Shown here one piece after another: positions 30,601 through 37,960 of a stretch of DNA of 64,000 nt; the stretch's first letter is position 1; the number at the start of each line of letters is the position of its first letter. The stretch lies in NCBI RefSeq assembly GCF_000621525.1, contig NZ_KK211300.1:1-64000 (forward strand), written 5' to 3'. The position numbers were made by a program, and so were the translations under genes. The DNA comes from Legionella fairfieldensis ATCC 49588 (GTDB lineage Bacteria; Pseudomonadota; Gammaproteobacteria; Legionellales; Legionellaceae). Below the pieces are notes generated by a model that worked only from the letters and a program-made list of their open reading frames with translations, was not told the DNA's origin and searched no databases.

Positions 30601-30894
30601 CAAAGAATACTGATTAAGAAATGAATCTATTCCTGTGTTTTTTTTCCGGGCAGTGCGTATTTGCTCAATCAATGCAGTTGCCCTGTTTTGGATAGCACCA
30701 ACCTGGTTTCCCTCTAATGCCGCTTTTTCGATGAGTTCTGTCATTAAAGTTAACTCATCCATACGATAAGCTTTATTTATCCGGGCGCGAGCACCTTGTG
30801 GCAATTGCGCTGCATATCGCTCAAGCATTATTTTCTCCAACGAGTCAAAAATATCAAACGATAATAATGTAGAATATTTCGAATTGAAATCCAT
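27676..30894 (-). CDS. putA: Bifunctional proline dehydrogenase / glutamate-semialdehyde dehydrogenase
   Basis: Oxidises proline to glutamate in two steps: an FAD proline dehydrogenase (about residues 200-500, with KLSALHPRY, RLIKGAYWD and the FATHNAYSV segment) and a NAD-dependent P5C dehydrogenase (about 580-1040, with SPWNFPLAIFTGQI, FTGSTQTA and catalytic Cys in GSAGQRCSALRV). At 1072 residues it lacks the N-terminal ribbon-helix-helix DNA-binding domain of E. coli PutA, so it should not repress itself. The start region is without a good Shine-Dalgarno. Proline and other amino acids are main carbon sources for Legionella, which fits this gene and the ast cluster nearby. Confidence 0.95.
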   Translation of the reverse strand: MDFNSKYSTLLSFDIFDSLEKIMLERYAAQLPQGARARINKAYRMDELTLMTELIEKAALEGNQVGAIQNRATALIEQIRTARKKNTGIDSFLNQYSLSSDEGIALMCLAEALLRVPDNATIDTLIKDKLTNVDWQSHRGQSDSFFVNATTWALMLTGKVLTPEKSESMLSKALFKVINRSGESMVRKAVDKAMRIMSKQFVTGRTIGEALSRAKKKEARGYRYSYDMLGEAALTAIDAERYFQSYKEAIETIGKSVDKKTTVYQRPGISIKLSALHPRYQEAQRARVMAELPDRLLALAHLAKEFDIALTVDAEESERLDLSLDVIERVFSDDSLYGWHGFGMAVQSYQKRAFYLLDWIAELARSKRRRMMVRLIKGAYWDSEIKKTQMQGFADYPVFTRKVFTDVSFQACAKKLLTMTDAIYPQFATHNAYSVAMVLNLVGDYRDFEFQCLHGMGNELYEQVVPVNALNIPCRIYAPVGSHEDLLPYLVRRLLENGANSSFVNRIVDEKAPINSLVEDPVSKANHLLGKINQNIPLPASIFLPERKNSSGFDFTDREAVAKLQEEYIQMDLSHWLARPLLAEGKQGGEVDRSVSSPQNSKRPIGRVSEATQQDIDWALSQATRAFPVWNAKPVRERIVCIEHFANLLEENREELLALACLEAGKTWSDGIAEVREAVDFCHYYARMAEKLMTKPAKLHGYTGELNELSLHGRGVVLCISPWNFPLAIFTGQIVAALVTGNCVIAKPAEQTSLIAAFTVQLMHKANIPANVIQLLPGRGEQVGASLVADQRIKAVIFTGSTQTATHINRTLATRGGEIIPLIAETGGQNAMIVDSSALLEQVTIDVVTSAFGSAGQRCSALRVLYVQEEVYPRMIHLLKGAMAELEVGDPRWLSTDVGPVIDSEALAALKAHVASMQQKYELIYQCKLSEECETGYFMPPTAIAIDTMAALEKEVFGPILHVISYKRKSLDKVIEQINNTGYGLTLGIHSRINQTVDYIKQRVHVGNCYVNRNMIGAVVGLQPFGGEGLSGTGPKAGGPYYLLRLCHERTYTVDTTAAGGNASLMSLPEGY

Positions 30895-31237
30895 GCCAGA
30901 ACAAATTTACTCAGTATTATAAGCATCACCAGATTGCCTTTTAACCATAAAATTAGACTTAGACTAGCCAAAATAGATCTAATTATGATAATATTGCACT
31001 TTTTTAATACTATTAATCCGGCAAAAATCAGACTAATTGGAGTAAAATAATAACTTTTTGTTTTTATTTTTATCTTAAAAAAAGATGTAGATGTTATTTA
31101 AGTTCATGAATTGACAAATATTTTACTTTTATGAACAACAGTTGACTCAGTAATTTTACATTTGTCTTTCTTGTAAATATAATCACCATCTTTTTGCAAA
31201 CTTATTTCTGGCGATTAATGACGAAAAAAGGAGAGTT
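30895..31237. other. Divergent promoter region, putA / L,D-transpeptidase
   Basis: An A+T-rich 343-bp spacer between divergent genes. Apart from the AAAGGAG ribosome binding site just before 31238, no hairpin, repeat, operator or reading frame was recognised. Confidence 0.4.
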
Positions 31238-31912
31238 ATGAATACAATACTAAGCCTGATTTCCGCAGCTTTTTTTTCAACTGGCATTGCAACCTACAAT
31301 CCAGCCGCCACCAAAACATTTGATATCAATGAACATGTCCAACACTTAAGTAGAAAAGCCCCTGAGCTTAATAAAAAAGTGCTTAAACTTGCTTTAACTG
31401 CCTACCAAAAAGCAGCATCCAAAGGTGCGGTTAAAAAACCTGTGCTTACAGTCATTGATTATTCTTTACCTTCCAATAAACAACGTATGTGGGTATTTGA
31501 TGTGGGCAGGGAAAGACTTCTGTACAATACGTATGTAGCCCATGGCAGGAATTCAGGCGCAGATACCCCTCATCATTTTTCTAATAAACCATCCAGTAAA
31601 GAAACCAGCCTGGGTACCTTTGTCACACGCGATACCTACATAGGTTCCAAGGGCTATTCCTTGAATTTACAAGGACTGGAGCGTGGTTTCAATGACAATG
31701 CTTATAATAGACGTGTGGTTATTCATGGCGCATGGTATGTAGAACCTGATTTCATCAAAAAAGCAGGTCATGCCGGACGGAGCTGGGGATGTCCATCTAT
31801 TGCGCAGACACTCGCAAAACCTGTTATTAACACAATTAAGGGCGGTTCTGTAGTATTTGCCTACTACCCTGACAGCTATTATCTTTCTCATTCAGGTTAC
31901 GCCACGGTATAA
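31238..31912 (+). CDS. Murein L,D-transpeptidase catalytic domain protein (YkuD_2 type)
   Basis: Periplasmic enzyme of 224 residues predicted to cross-link or anchor peptidoglycan through a catalytic Cys. The N-terminus has a short hydrophobic signal-like stretch (LSLISAAFFSTGIATY). The catalytic region includes MWVFDVGRERLLYNTYVAHG, the RVVIHGAWYV strand and GRSWGCPSI, where Cys is the nucleophile. This long-loop variant differs from the LysM L,D-transpeptidase at 59.5 kb. AAAGGAG precedes the ATG, and a rho-independent terminator follows directly. Monocistronic. Catalytic residues are complete; substrate is inferred from the family. Confidence 0.87.
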   Translation: MNTILSLISAAFFSTGIATYNPAATKTFDINEHVQHLSRKAPELNKKVLKLALTAYQKAASKGAVKKPVLTVIDYSLPSNKQRMWVFDVGRERLLYNTYVAHGRNSGADTPHHFSNKPSSKETSLGTFVTRDTYIGSKGYSLNLQGLERGFNDNAYNRRVVIHGAWYVEPDFIKKAGHAGRSWGCPSIAQTLAKPVINTIKGGSVVFAYYPDSYYLSHSGYATV

Positions 31913-31917
31913 ATAAC

Positions 31918-31947
31918 AAAGCCAGGGGGATTAAACCCTGGCTTTTT
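31918..31947. terminator. Bidirectional rho-independent terminator
   Basis: AAAGCCAGGG at 31918-31927 pairs with CCCTGGCTTT at 31936-31945 around an eight-base loop. On the plus strand it is followed by extra T residues, ending the L,D-transpeptidase gene. On the minus strand it ends the GGA-rich small RNA and is followed by the A/T-rich tail ttgttattt. Confidence 0.9.
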
Positions 31948-32087
31948 GCAGTCTTCCGTCAGAACGTCCTGTTCCAACAATAAATCGTCCCTGATAATTA
32001 TTTCCCTATAATTACAATTCCTTTTGCAGGACCTCAACTCCATTGAAGTCATGCTTGAAAATTTAGCAGGGAGATTGTTTCCTCGCA
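31918..32087 (-). ncRNA. RsmY/RsmZ-like CsrA-sequestering small RNA (candidate)
   Basis: Transcribed on the minus strand, about 170 nt, 5' end inferred near 32087 from a TAAACT -10 element at 32097-32092. It contains eight GGA motifs (32082, 32041, 32021, 32005, 31990, 31975, 31969, 31957). Several fall in apical loops. An eight-pair stem 32030-32050 (GACUUCAA/UUGAGGUC) shows UGGAG. A stem 32013-32028 shows AAGGAA. A seven-pair stem 31995-32014 (UAAUUAU/AUAAUUA) shows AGGGAA. GAAC/GUUC at 31962-31974 shows AGGAC. It ends in a strong terminator, and a LetA-type box lies upstream. This is the layout of CsrA decoys controlled by LetA/S. No protein frame explains the strand. Confidence 0.8.
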
Positions 32088-32091
32088 AGTC

Positions 32092-32097
32092 AGTTTA
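32092..32097 (-). promoter_or_regulatory. -10 element of the small RNA (inferred)
   Basis: Minus strand reads CTAAACT, one mismatch from the extended -10 CTATACT favoured by RpoS. No clear -35 is seen, as is common for activator-dependent promoters. Position was chosen from the structure of the RNA, so it is a prediction. Confidence 0.45.
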
Positions 32098-32215
32098 GTC
32101 GTGCCTTACACATTAACTTTTCATCGTTGTTTTTTATTTAACTTTATTATTCAATAAGTTAGACAATAACAAAGAATAATAGATCACTTAATCGCATTGA
32201 TTTCTTATTGTAAAT

Positions 32216-32229
32216 TGAGAAATTTCTTG
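32216..32229. promoter_or_regulatory. LetA (GacA-type) binding box
   Basis: The core AGAAATTTCT at 32218-32227 is a perfect palindrome, and TGAGAAATTTCTTG matches the published Legionella LetA consensus TNAGAAATTTCTNA at all but the last position. It lies about 130 bp upstream of the inferred 5' end of the minus-strand RNA and about 120 bp upstream of the proQ-like start, so it could serve either. I judge the RNA more likely. Confidence 0.7.
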
Positions 32230-32351
32230 GGAAAAAGGAAGCCTATAAAATAAAAAATATTCTAAAAAATAGTAAAATCGCCTTGATAAACCCTCTAATT
32301 ATGATAGTTTAAGCAAGTTTCATATCGTCTATGATTTTTAGAGTGATCGTC

Positions 32352-32729
32352 ATGTTCCAGCAAAATGAAAATGCAAAAAAAGACAAATTACAAATCATTG
32401 ACTGGTTAGTAGAACACTTTCCCAATGCTTTTTTTAAAAAAGGGAGCCAGGTCAAACCGTTACAAATCGGTATATTTGACGAAATTATTGATTTTTATGA
32501 ACGCCTGGATACACCACCTTTTAGTAGAAAAGCCTTGCGAGACGCCCTGAGCTACTATAGCTCGTCCCCTGCCTATCTGAAATGCCAAAAAGCAGGAGTT
32601 GCTCGCGTGGATTTGTTTGGAAATGAGATTGACGTAGTTACGGAAGAACAAGCCAAATACGCTCATCAACGTCATCAACAACGTTATGCAGATAAAAAAA
32701 ATCAGGGTTTAAAACAGGAAACCAAATAA
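32352..32729 (+). CDS. ProQ/FinO-domain RNA-binding protein (short form)
   Basis: RNA chaperone of about 125 residues consisting almost only of a FinO/ProQ domain (residues about 8-105: IIDWLVEHFPNAFF, KPLQIGIFDEIIDF, FSRKALRDALSYYSSSPAYL). The C-terminal linker and Tudor-like domain of E. coli ProQ are absent, and a Lys/Gln tail follows. The ATG at 32352 is preceded by AGAG; an ATG seven codons upstream is less likely. Small ProQ proteins of this kind are known in Legionella and bind structured sRNAs and 3' ends. Its 3' end overlaps the convergent ubiG by 28 bp. Confidence 0.88.
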   Translation: MFQQNENAKKDKLQIIDWLVEHFPNAFFKKGSQVKPLQIGIFDEIIDFYERLDTPPFSRKALRDALSYYSSSPAYLKCQKAGVARVDLFGNEIDVVTEEQAKYAHQRHQQRYADKKNQGLKQETK

Positions 32730-33397
32730 TTTACTTTCACTGAACTCTGAAGGGCTGCTGTACGGCTTAATGGATTGTAACTCATACCAGAGACACCTCG
32801 GAATTCAAGCCCCGCCTTTCTTATCATTGTTGCCAATTCGCTTGGTTTAATAAATTTATCAAAATCATGGGTTTGCCTTGGCAATAAACCAAGCAAGTAT
32901 TCAGCGGCTACAATTGCCGTAGTATAAGCCTGAGCGGTTCTATTGAGCGTGGATAAAAAAAGATAGCCCCCTGATTTTAGTAAACGACTACAGTGCTCAA
33001 TCACTAATTGGGGGTCATTAACATGCTCTAACATTTCCATACAGGTAATTACGTCAAAATCTTTTCCTTCATAATCTTCTATCGGACAATAAATATAATC
33101 GATATCCAAATGATTGCTTTTTGCATGTTCTTTTGCTGCAATAATTGTCTCCCTTTCTACATCCAGCCCTGTAACTTGCGCTCCTTGTAAAGCCATGCCT
33201 TCGCACAAAATTCCACCGCCACAACCCACATCAAGAATAGTTTGATTAGGTAGCGCACAATATCGTTGAATATACTCAATTCGAGTTGAATTAATATCAT
33301 GCAAGGTTTTCAGGGGACCGTCTTTATCCCACCACAATGCCGAGTGCCGTGAAAATTTAGCAACTTCCTGCTCATTAATAGTCGATTTATTAGTCAT
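32702..33397 (-). CDS. ubiG: Ubiquinone biosynthesis O-methyltransferase
   Basis: SAM-dependent enzyme that performs both O-methylations of the ubiquinone ring. The 231 residues show the N-terminal FSRHSALWWDKDGPLKTLHD typical of UbiG, motif I as LDVGCGGGILCEGMA near residue 55, then GLDVERE and the VITCMEMLEHV post-motif. Start overlaps the end of the upstream UDG-like gene by eight bases, so they are cotranscribed. The 3' end overlaps convergent proQ-like by 28 bp, which would give complementary mRNA ends. Confidence 0.94.
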   Translation of the reverse strand: MTNKSTINEQEVAKFSRHSALWWDKDGPLKTLHDINSTRIEYIQRYCALPNQTILDVGCGGGILCEGMALQGAQVTGLDVERETIIAAKEHAKSNHLDIDYIYCPIEDYEGKDFDVITCMEMLEHVNDPQLVIEHCSRLLKSGGYLFLSTLNRTAQAYTTAIVAAEYLLGLLPRQTHDFDKFIKPSELATMIRKAGLEFRGVSGMSYNPLSRTAALQSSVKVNYLVSCFKP

Positions 33398-34103
33398 AGC
33401 GATACAGTAAATCCAAAGGTTTAAAAAATGCCAATACTTCAGGATTGGTAATAAAACTTAAATTGTATGGATGCTCCGCAATTAAGCAAGGAAAAAGATT
33501 AACCTGGGGCACTTCTTTTGCAATACTGCCAAACAAAATTAACTGAATAGCAGGTCTATCCTGAGCCAATTGATTAAGGAGATTATTCATAAAAGGCTTC
33601 CAATGACGAGCGTGAAATCGCACCTCATCCTTACTGTATACTAAAGACGCATTTAGCAACAAAAAACCTCTGCTTACCAACGAATTAAAAAATTCGTCCG
33701 CGGTTTGCCAGAAACAGGTTTTATCAAGAAGAGCAATTGCTGCCTGTGAATAGTCCTGATGCAAATCACCCCTGGCAATTAACATCATCTTTATCCAATT
33801 ACGCAAAGAGGTAGCGCGATTTACTTCTTTACTTAACCCTGTCTCGCTCCATAAATAATGAACCGCCGCATCCCAAAACGCATAACCATTTGCCGATTGC
33901 GGTCGTGGGTAAGGCGATTCTCCTAAAAGAATATAGTTAGTGTTGTCCAGAGGAAGACTAAAGGCGGCAAACAACGCCTTTAATCCCGGTAACCAATCCC
34001 TGCGTTCCTGCAACTGCAAAAGATAGTTTTTGTCCATCTGTTGAAGTGCTGTATTAAGGATTTTATGCCATTGCGGATGAGTTTTTTGAACTAAATTATA
34101 CAT
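33390..34103 (-). CDS. Divergent uracil-DNA-glycosylase-like protein
   Basis: A 237-residue protein with the layout of family 1 uracil-DNA glycosylase. Where Ung reads GQDPYH, it has ILLGESPYPRPQSANGYAF near residue 60. Where Ung has HPSPLS it has AEHPYNLSF near residue 205, and the LLLNASLV strand is also in place. Thus the usual water-activating Asp of motif 1 appears to be Ser, while the second motif retains His. It may be catalytically altered, or use another acid. The cotranscribed ubiG is unrelated. The start lies next to the inverted-repeat element at 34126. Confidence 0.7.
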   Translation of the reverse strand: MYNLVQKTHPQWHKILNTALQQMDKNYLLQLQERRDWLPGLKALFAAFSLPLDNTNYILLGESPYPRPQSANGYAFWDAAVHYLWSETGLSKEVNRATSLRNWIKMMLIARGDLHQDYSQAAIALLDKTCFWQTADEFFNSLVSRGFLLLNASLVYSKDEVRFHARHWKPFMNNLLNQLAQDRPAIQLILFGSIAKEVPQVNLFPCLIAEHPYNLSFITNPEVLAFFKPLDLLYRYD

Positions 34104-34125
34104 GTAGAGTCTTCACAATTTCATG

Positions 34126-34407
34126 CGGACAGAAAATTCAACGAGTACCGAATTGCCAATGAAAGTCGGCATCCAATGTCTTATTAAAGATCTCTATAGA
34201 TGCCAATTCTTTTAATTAGCCTTACGTTTTACTTGACACTTGCAAAGCCCCACGTGCCGTGACTTATCCATGGCATACAGGAAGAAGCTGGTTTCCTGCC
34301 ACAATCTCTGGGTACCGCGGACACGCCGCGGTATGTAGGTATCATAGTCAATAAAACTTAAAGTGCCGACTTGGCGGCAATGCGGTACTCGTTGAATTTT
34401 TTGTCCG
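34126..34407. repeat. Inverted-repeat-bounded element (MITE-like)
   Basis: A left arm starting CGGACAGAAAATTCAACGAG at 34126 is mirrored by a right arm ending CTCGTTGAATTTTTTGTCCG at 34407, with about 45 bp per arm and a few mismatches (the inner part reads AGTCGGCA against TGCCGACT). The core holds a palindrome TACCGCGG/CCGCGGTA at 34313-34333. No reading frame fills it. The outer end TTGAATTTTTTGTCYGG recurs at 58173-58189, so this is a repeat family. It separates a gene and an effector candidate that are divergent. Confidence 0.75.
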
Positions 34408-34505
34408 GTACAAAGGGCGTTTATCTATTTTATTTAAAACATCATATTATCTTAAGCTTTTAATACTAAAATAACCATAGAAACAATAAAACCCGGAAAT
34501 TAACC

Positions 34506-36548
34506 ATGCCAAGTGTAATCGCTGCAAAAACAGGAATGACAAGTGAACGTTTACATAATCATAATTGTTTTTTTTATTTAAAAGCGCTTGAATTATCTAA
34601 TCCAATTATACGAGAAATAAAAACAATAGATCAGGATCTGGCCAACGATCTCGATGATATAAGAAGAACTGACATTGAGGGATTTAAGGAAAGTTATCCC
34701 TATGCCGATCTTTATACCCGATTTTTTTCTGTTATTGAAAATAATATCGAAACAATTACCCAACTTAGAGACAAATTAATTGCTCGTGGAAATAGCGCAT
34801 CACCCTCATCCTCTTTCTTGACGCCCTATTTAGAAAAAAATCACCAGTCCCATAAAGAAGCTGCCAGGCTCTCCCTGCAGGATTGGGATAAATTTATTAT
34901 GTCTATTTATGATAATAAAAACCGCGTCCTGGAACACACTTATGAAGCAATTCAACCGGTACTTTTAAATCATAATCCTTCAGCACCAGAGATTTCCAAA
35001 AGTATTACAGACCATTTACAGGATACAGGTAAGAAAATCAATAAACAGGCTCACTCCCCCGCAGAGTTAGGAGCGCCTCACTGGCGTTTGCACCAAACCT
35101 TGTCTTCGAACCTGAAGCTCCAGCACGGTACAAGCCTGGCTACTCATCGTTCTTATCATTACACAAAATCTGACTCTCCTCAGGAATTGCGCTTTGGAAC
35201 TCAAGGACAACGCCACAACGGTGTTGAACGAGTCAGTCCATTATTTGAACATTGGTTAAACATTCAAGATAATAAAAAAACAAATGGCACACATCTTTAT
35301 ATTAATAACCTGGGTAGAGACAGAGAGGACTGGGAAGGAAAAAAAGAAAGCCGATTAACAGAAGTTCTGCATGAGCTTGAGAAAAATCATAAAAATATAG
35401 TTGTTATAACCTTGCCCGCTGATAAAGGGTTGATGCATCGTGATGAATATAAAAAAATAAAACCTGTTCATGAATATGACGTTGTTTACAACGAATTTTT
35501 ACATATTGCCTTACAGGATGGCAAAGCAACCCAAAAAATACAGGATTTTTATATTAGCCCGAAAGTGAGGGAATTATTATTTAAAGATAAAAACCCACAA
35601 GAAGAATTAAAAAATTTACTTGACAAAAGCTTCTCCACGATGGGAATTGCAAAAGGGTCTTATTTATCGAGTGCACAACGACAGGCAGTATGGTTTCATT
35701 TTATTAAATTTGAACTGACTAATTATATTATTAACACTCTAAAACCAACCACCTTTAATATTTCATGTAAGGATGCGATTGACAGAGGTGGTGTCGCGTC
35801 CGCCTATTACAATTTATTAAAGTCTTTTGAAAAAAATGAACCTTTAAGTCGCGATGAGTTTGAACGCGCTCTCCATGCTGCCGCTGCAATGGTGAAAGGT
35901 CGAGGAGTAAATCATCATGCATTACTGAATTGGAATGCGCTTAATACTTATATTAACGCCAATTACGATGTTTTAAGAAAAAATGCAGGGCACCTCATTA
36001 CATGGCGTGATCTGAATTGCCCTCATAATCGTGTTAGTGAACTATTAAATTTACGAGTCCAACAAGCGGAAATTGAATTAAGGGAGTTGGAATTAAACGA
36101 ATTGGACAAGCCTGAGCCTGATGAGCAATTCCGGCAAGCCGTGCTTGAAGGCCAAAAAATAATCGCTGAAATCAAAAATCAAACGGCTATCGGTGTGAGC
36201 GGTAAGCGCCTGCTTCTGGAAACCGTGACTCGTGTGTCAGACCTTCTTATTCATCATAATCCCGAAAGCTATGAAAGAAATGCCAGACGCCTTGAAGAAC
36301 TATCGGAAAAACTGGTGAGCAAATATCCTTTATTACAAACTCTAAGAGGTTACATCAAACGATTTATTGGCTATATTTCCCACACTGAAAAACTGGTGAG
36401 TAAAGGAGAACATTCCGTGCATGCCGCAAAGACATTTGAGGATCGTAAAAACATGCAGCGCGGTATGAAAAATCTTATTACCTGTGGCAGACCTGCAACA
36501 GAAAATAAAAATACGGAAGAAGAATATAATCCATCCTTCAAGCCGTGA
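34506..36548 (+). CDS. SidP/SidF-like phosphoinositide phosphatase, candidate Dot/Icm effector
   Basis: A 680-residue protein. The key feature is the cysteine-phosphatase P-loop CKDAIDRGG, C421 to R427 (CX5R). Its form matches the active-site loops I recall for the Legionella effectors SidP and SidF, which dephosphorylate phosphoinositides on host membranes. The preceding strand (TTFNIS) and following helix are in the expected places; HAAAAMVKGRG follows. The N-terminal 180 residues and C-terminal 150 are helical. The tail (NTEEEYNPSFKP) has a Glu-rich patch like the E-block secretion signal. There is no Sec signal. Function is inferred: removal of PI3P or PI(3,5)P2 from the vacuole. It is single, flanked by repeats and housekeeping operons. 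Confidence 0.8.
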   Translation: MPSVIAAKTGMTSERLHNHNCFFYLKALELSNPIIREIKTIDQDLANDLDDIRRTDIEGFKESYPYADLYTRFFSVIENNIETITQLRDKLIARGNSASPSSSFLTPYLEKNHQSHKEAARLSLQDWDKFIMSIYDNKNRVLEHTYEAIQPVLLNHNPSAPEISKSITDHLQDTGKKINKQAHSPAELGAPHWRLHQTLSSNLKLQHGTSLATHRSYHYTKSDSPQELRFGTQGQRHNGVERVSPLFEHWLNIQDNKKTNGTHLYINNLGRDREDWEGKKESRLTEVLHELEKNHKNIVVITLPADKGLMHRDEYKKIKPVHEYDVVYNEFLHIALQDGKATQKIQDFYISPKVRELLFKDKNPQEELKNLLDKSFSTMGIAKGSYLSSAQRQAVWFHFIKFELTNYIINTLKPTTFNISCKDAIDRGGVASAYYNLLKSFEKNEPLSRDEFERALHAAAAMVKGRGVNHHALLNWNALNTYINANYDVLRKNAGHLITWRDLNCPHNRVSELLNLRVQQAEIELRELELNELDKPEPDEQFRQAVLEGQKIIAEIKNQTAIGVSGKRLLLETVTRVSDLLIHHNPESYERNARRLEELSEKLVSKYPLLQTLRGYIKRFIGYISHTEKLVSKGEHSVHAAKTFEDRKNMQRGMKNLITCGRPATENKNTEEEYNPSFKP

Positions 36549-36606
36549 CAAAACCGAGGCTCATTATTCCTCTTGGTAAATACTTCATCAACAACTGGCT
36601 AAACAT

Positions 36607-36638
36607 AGAACCCCGCACGTCACGGATGGCGGGGTTCT
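36607..36638. terminator. Hairpin after the SidP-like gene
   Basis: AGAACCCCGC at 36607-36616 pairs perfectly with GCGGGGTTCT at 36629-36638 around a 12-base loop. No U-tract follows. It may terminate the gene or be a dispersed palindrome. Confidence 0.6.
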
Positions 36639-36736
36639 GACTGTTAGCTAACTTTCTGACAAAAACAGGATAGAGTCTCAATATTGCAGAGATTTGTAAT
36701 TTCCGCTAATGTCGTTACTTTAGCCTGAGAATTATT

Positions 36737-37960
36737 ATGGATCCCAGTATACAGGAGTTGCTTTTTTCGTTAGACCACCATAAACATACGATGGTAGAGC
36801 AGCTTCATCAGTTCTGCGAAATTAACTCCGGCACGGAAAATCTGGCAGGTCTCGCCCGACTAAAGCAAGTTTTAATTGAAGCGTTCACTCCTGTTGCTGA
36901 TGACATACAAATTAAATCATTACCTCCTGTCCCCACGATGAATATGCATGGAGACACTCTGTTTCAGCACTGTGGTGAAGCGCTTTTTATCCGTAAACGT
37001 CCAGCATTAAAACGTCGTATCCTCCTCTGCGGGCATATGGATACCGTTTATGATGTCAATCATCCTTTTCAAACGCTGAATTACATTAACGATAATTGTA
37101 TTAATGGCCCGGGGGTTGCCGACATGAAAGGCGGTTTAATTGTTCTTTTACACGCCTTGAGCAATTTTGAGAATACACCGTTCGCCAAAGAACTGGGGTG
37201 GGATGTTTTTATTAATCCTGATGAAGAGATTGGTTCCCCGGCATCCGGTAGCATCCTTAACACTATCGCACCTTATTACAAAACCGCGTTGGTGTATGAG
37301 CCGGCGATGACCGCTCAGGGAGCATTTGCCAAAAACAGGCGAGGCAGTGGAAAATTAACACTCATTGCCACAGGCAAAGCCTCTCATGTAGGGCGCGCTT
37401 TTAACGAAGGCCGAAATGCGATTTGTTATCTGGCGGAAGCCATTACCACGATTCATGCATTAAACCAACACAATAACGGGATTACTATTAACGTAGGAAA
37501 AATTGCAGGCGGCGAAGCATTAAATATGGTTCCCGATAAAGCCGTTGCCCAGATGGACATTCGTATAACCAACCCGGAAGACGAACATTGGGTTAAACAA
37601 CAACTTAACCATATTATTCAAAATATGGCACGTGAAGGGTATAACCTGACTGTTCATGGTCAATTTGGGCGGCCTGTCAAACGGATTTCTTTGGCAACTG
37701 AACGCTTGTTTAAGCGTATACAACAGGCAGGTAATCAGCTGGGTTTAACGCTGGACTGGCAGGATAGCGGAGGATGCTGTGACGGAAATAATCTTGCCCA
37801 TTCTGGTTTAGCTGTAATCGACACTTTAGGAGTTCGTGGTGGCGATATACATAGTTCCAACGAATTTATTTTGCTCGACAGTTTGATTGAGCGAGTTGCT
37901 TTAAGCACGCTTTTGTTAGTTGATTTAGCGCAAGGTGGACTGGAGGAGTTAACGTCATGA
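36737..37960 (+). CDS. M20-family metallopeptidase heading the ast operon
   Basis: Zinc-dependent hydrolase of 407 residues, carboxypeptidase G2/ArgE-like. Metal ligands are placed in CGHMDTVYD near residue 95, GVADMKGG, the PDEEIGSPASG active-site Glu pair and the late IHSSNE His. The stop overlaps astA by four bases, so it is in the arginine operon. astE, the enzyme that removes succinate from succinylglutamate, is missing here. Since M20 enzymes hydrolyse N-acyl amino acids, a replacement role for this gene is plausible but unproven. No signal peptide, so cytoplasmic. Confidence 0.87.
   Translation: MDPSIQELLFSLDHHKHTMVEQLHQFCEINSGTENLAGLARLKQVLIEAFTPVADDIQIKSLPPVPTMNMHGDTLFQHCGEALFIRKRPALKRRILLCGHMDTVYDVNHPFQTLNYINDNCINGPGVADMKGGLIVLLHALSNFENTPFAKELGWDVFINPDEEIGSPASGSILNTIAPYYKTALVYEPAMTAQGAFAKNRRGSGKLTLIATGKASHVGRAFNEGRNAICYLAEAITTIHALNQHNNGITINVGKIAGGEALNMVPDKAVAQMDIRITNPEDEHWVKQQLNHIIQNMAREGYNLTVHGQFGRPVKRISLATERLFKRIQQAGNQLGLTLDWQDSGGCCDGNNLAHSGLAVIDTLGVRGGDIHSSNEFILLDSLIERVALSTLLLVDLAQGGLEELTS

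Noticed and set aside
32230-32351. Plus-strand small RNA from the LetA box toward proQ
   Set aside because: Only one or two GGA motifs and no terminator; the minus strand fits far better.
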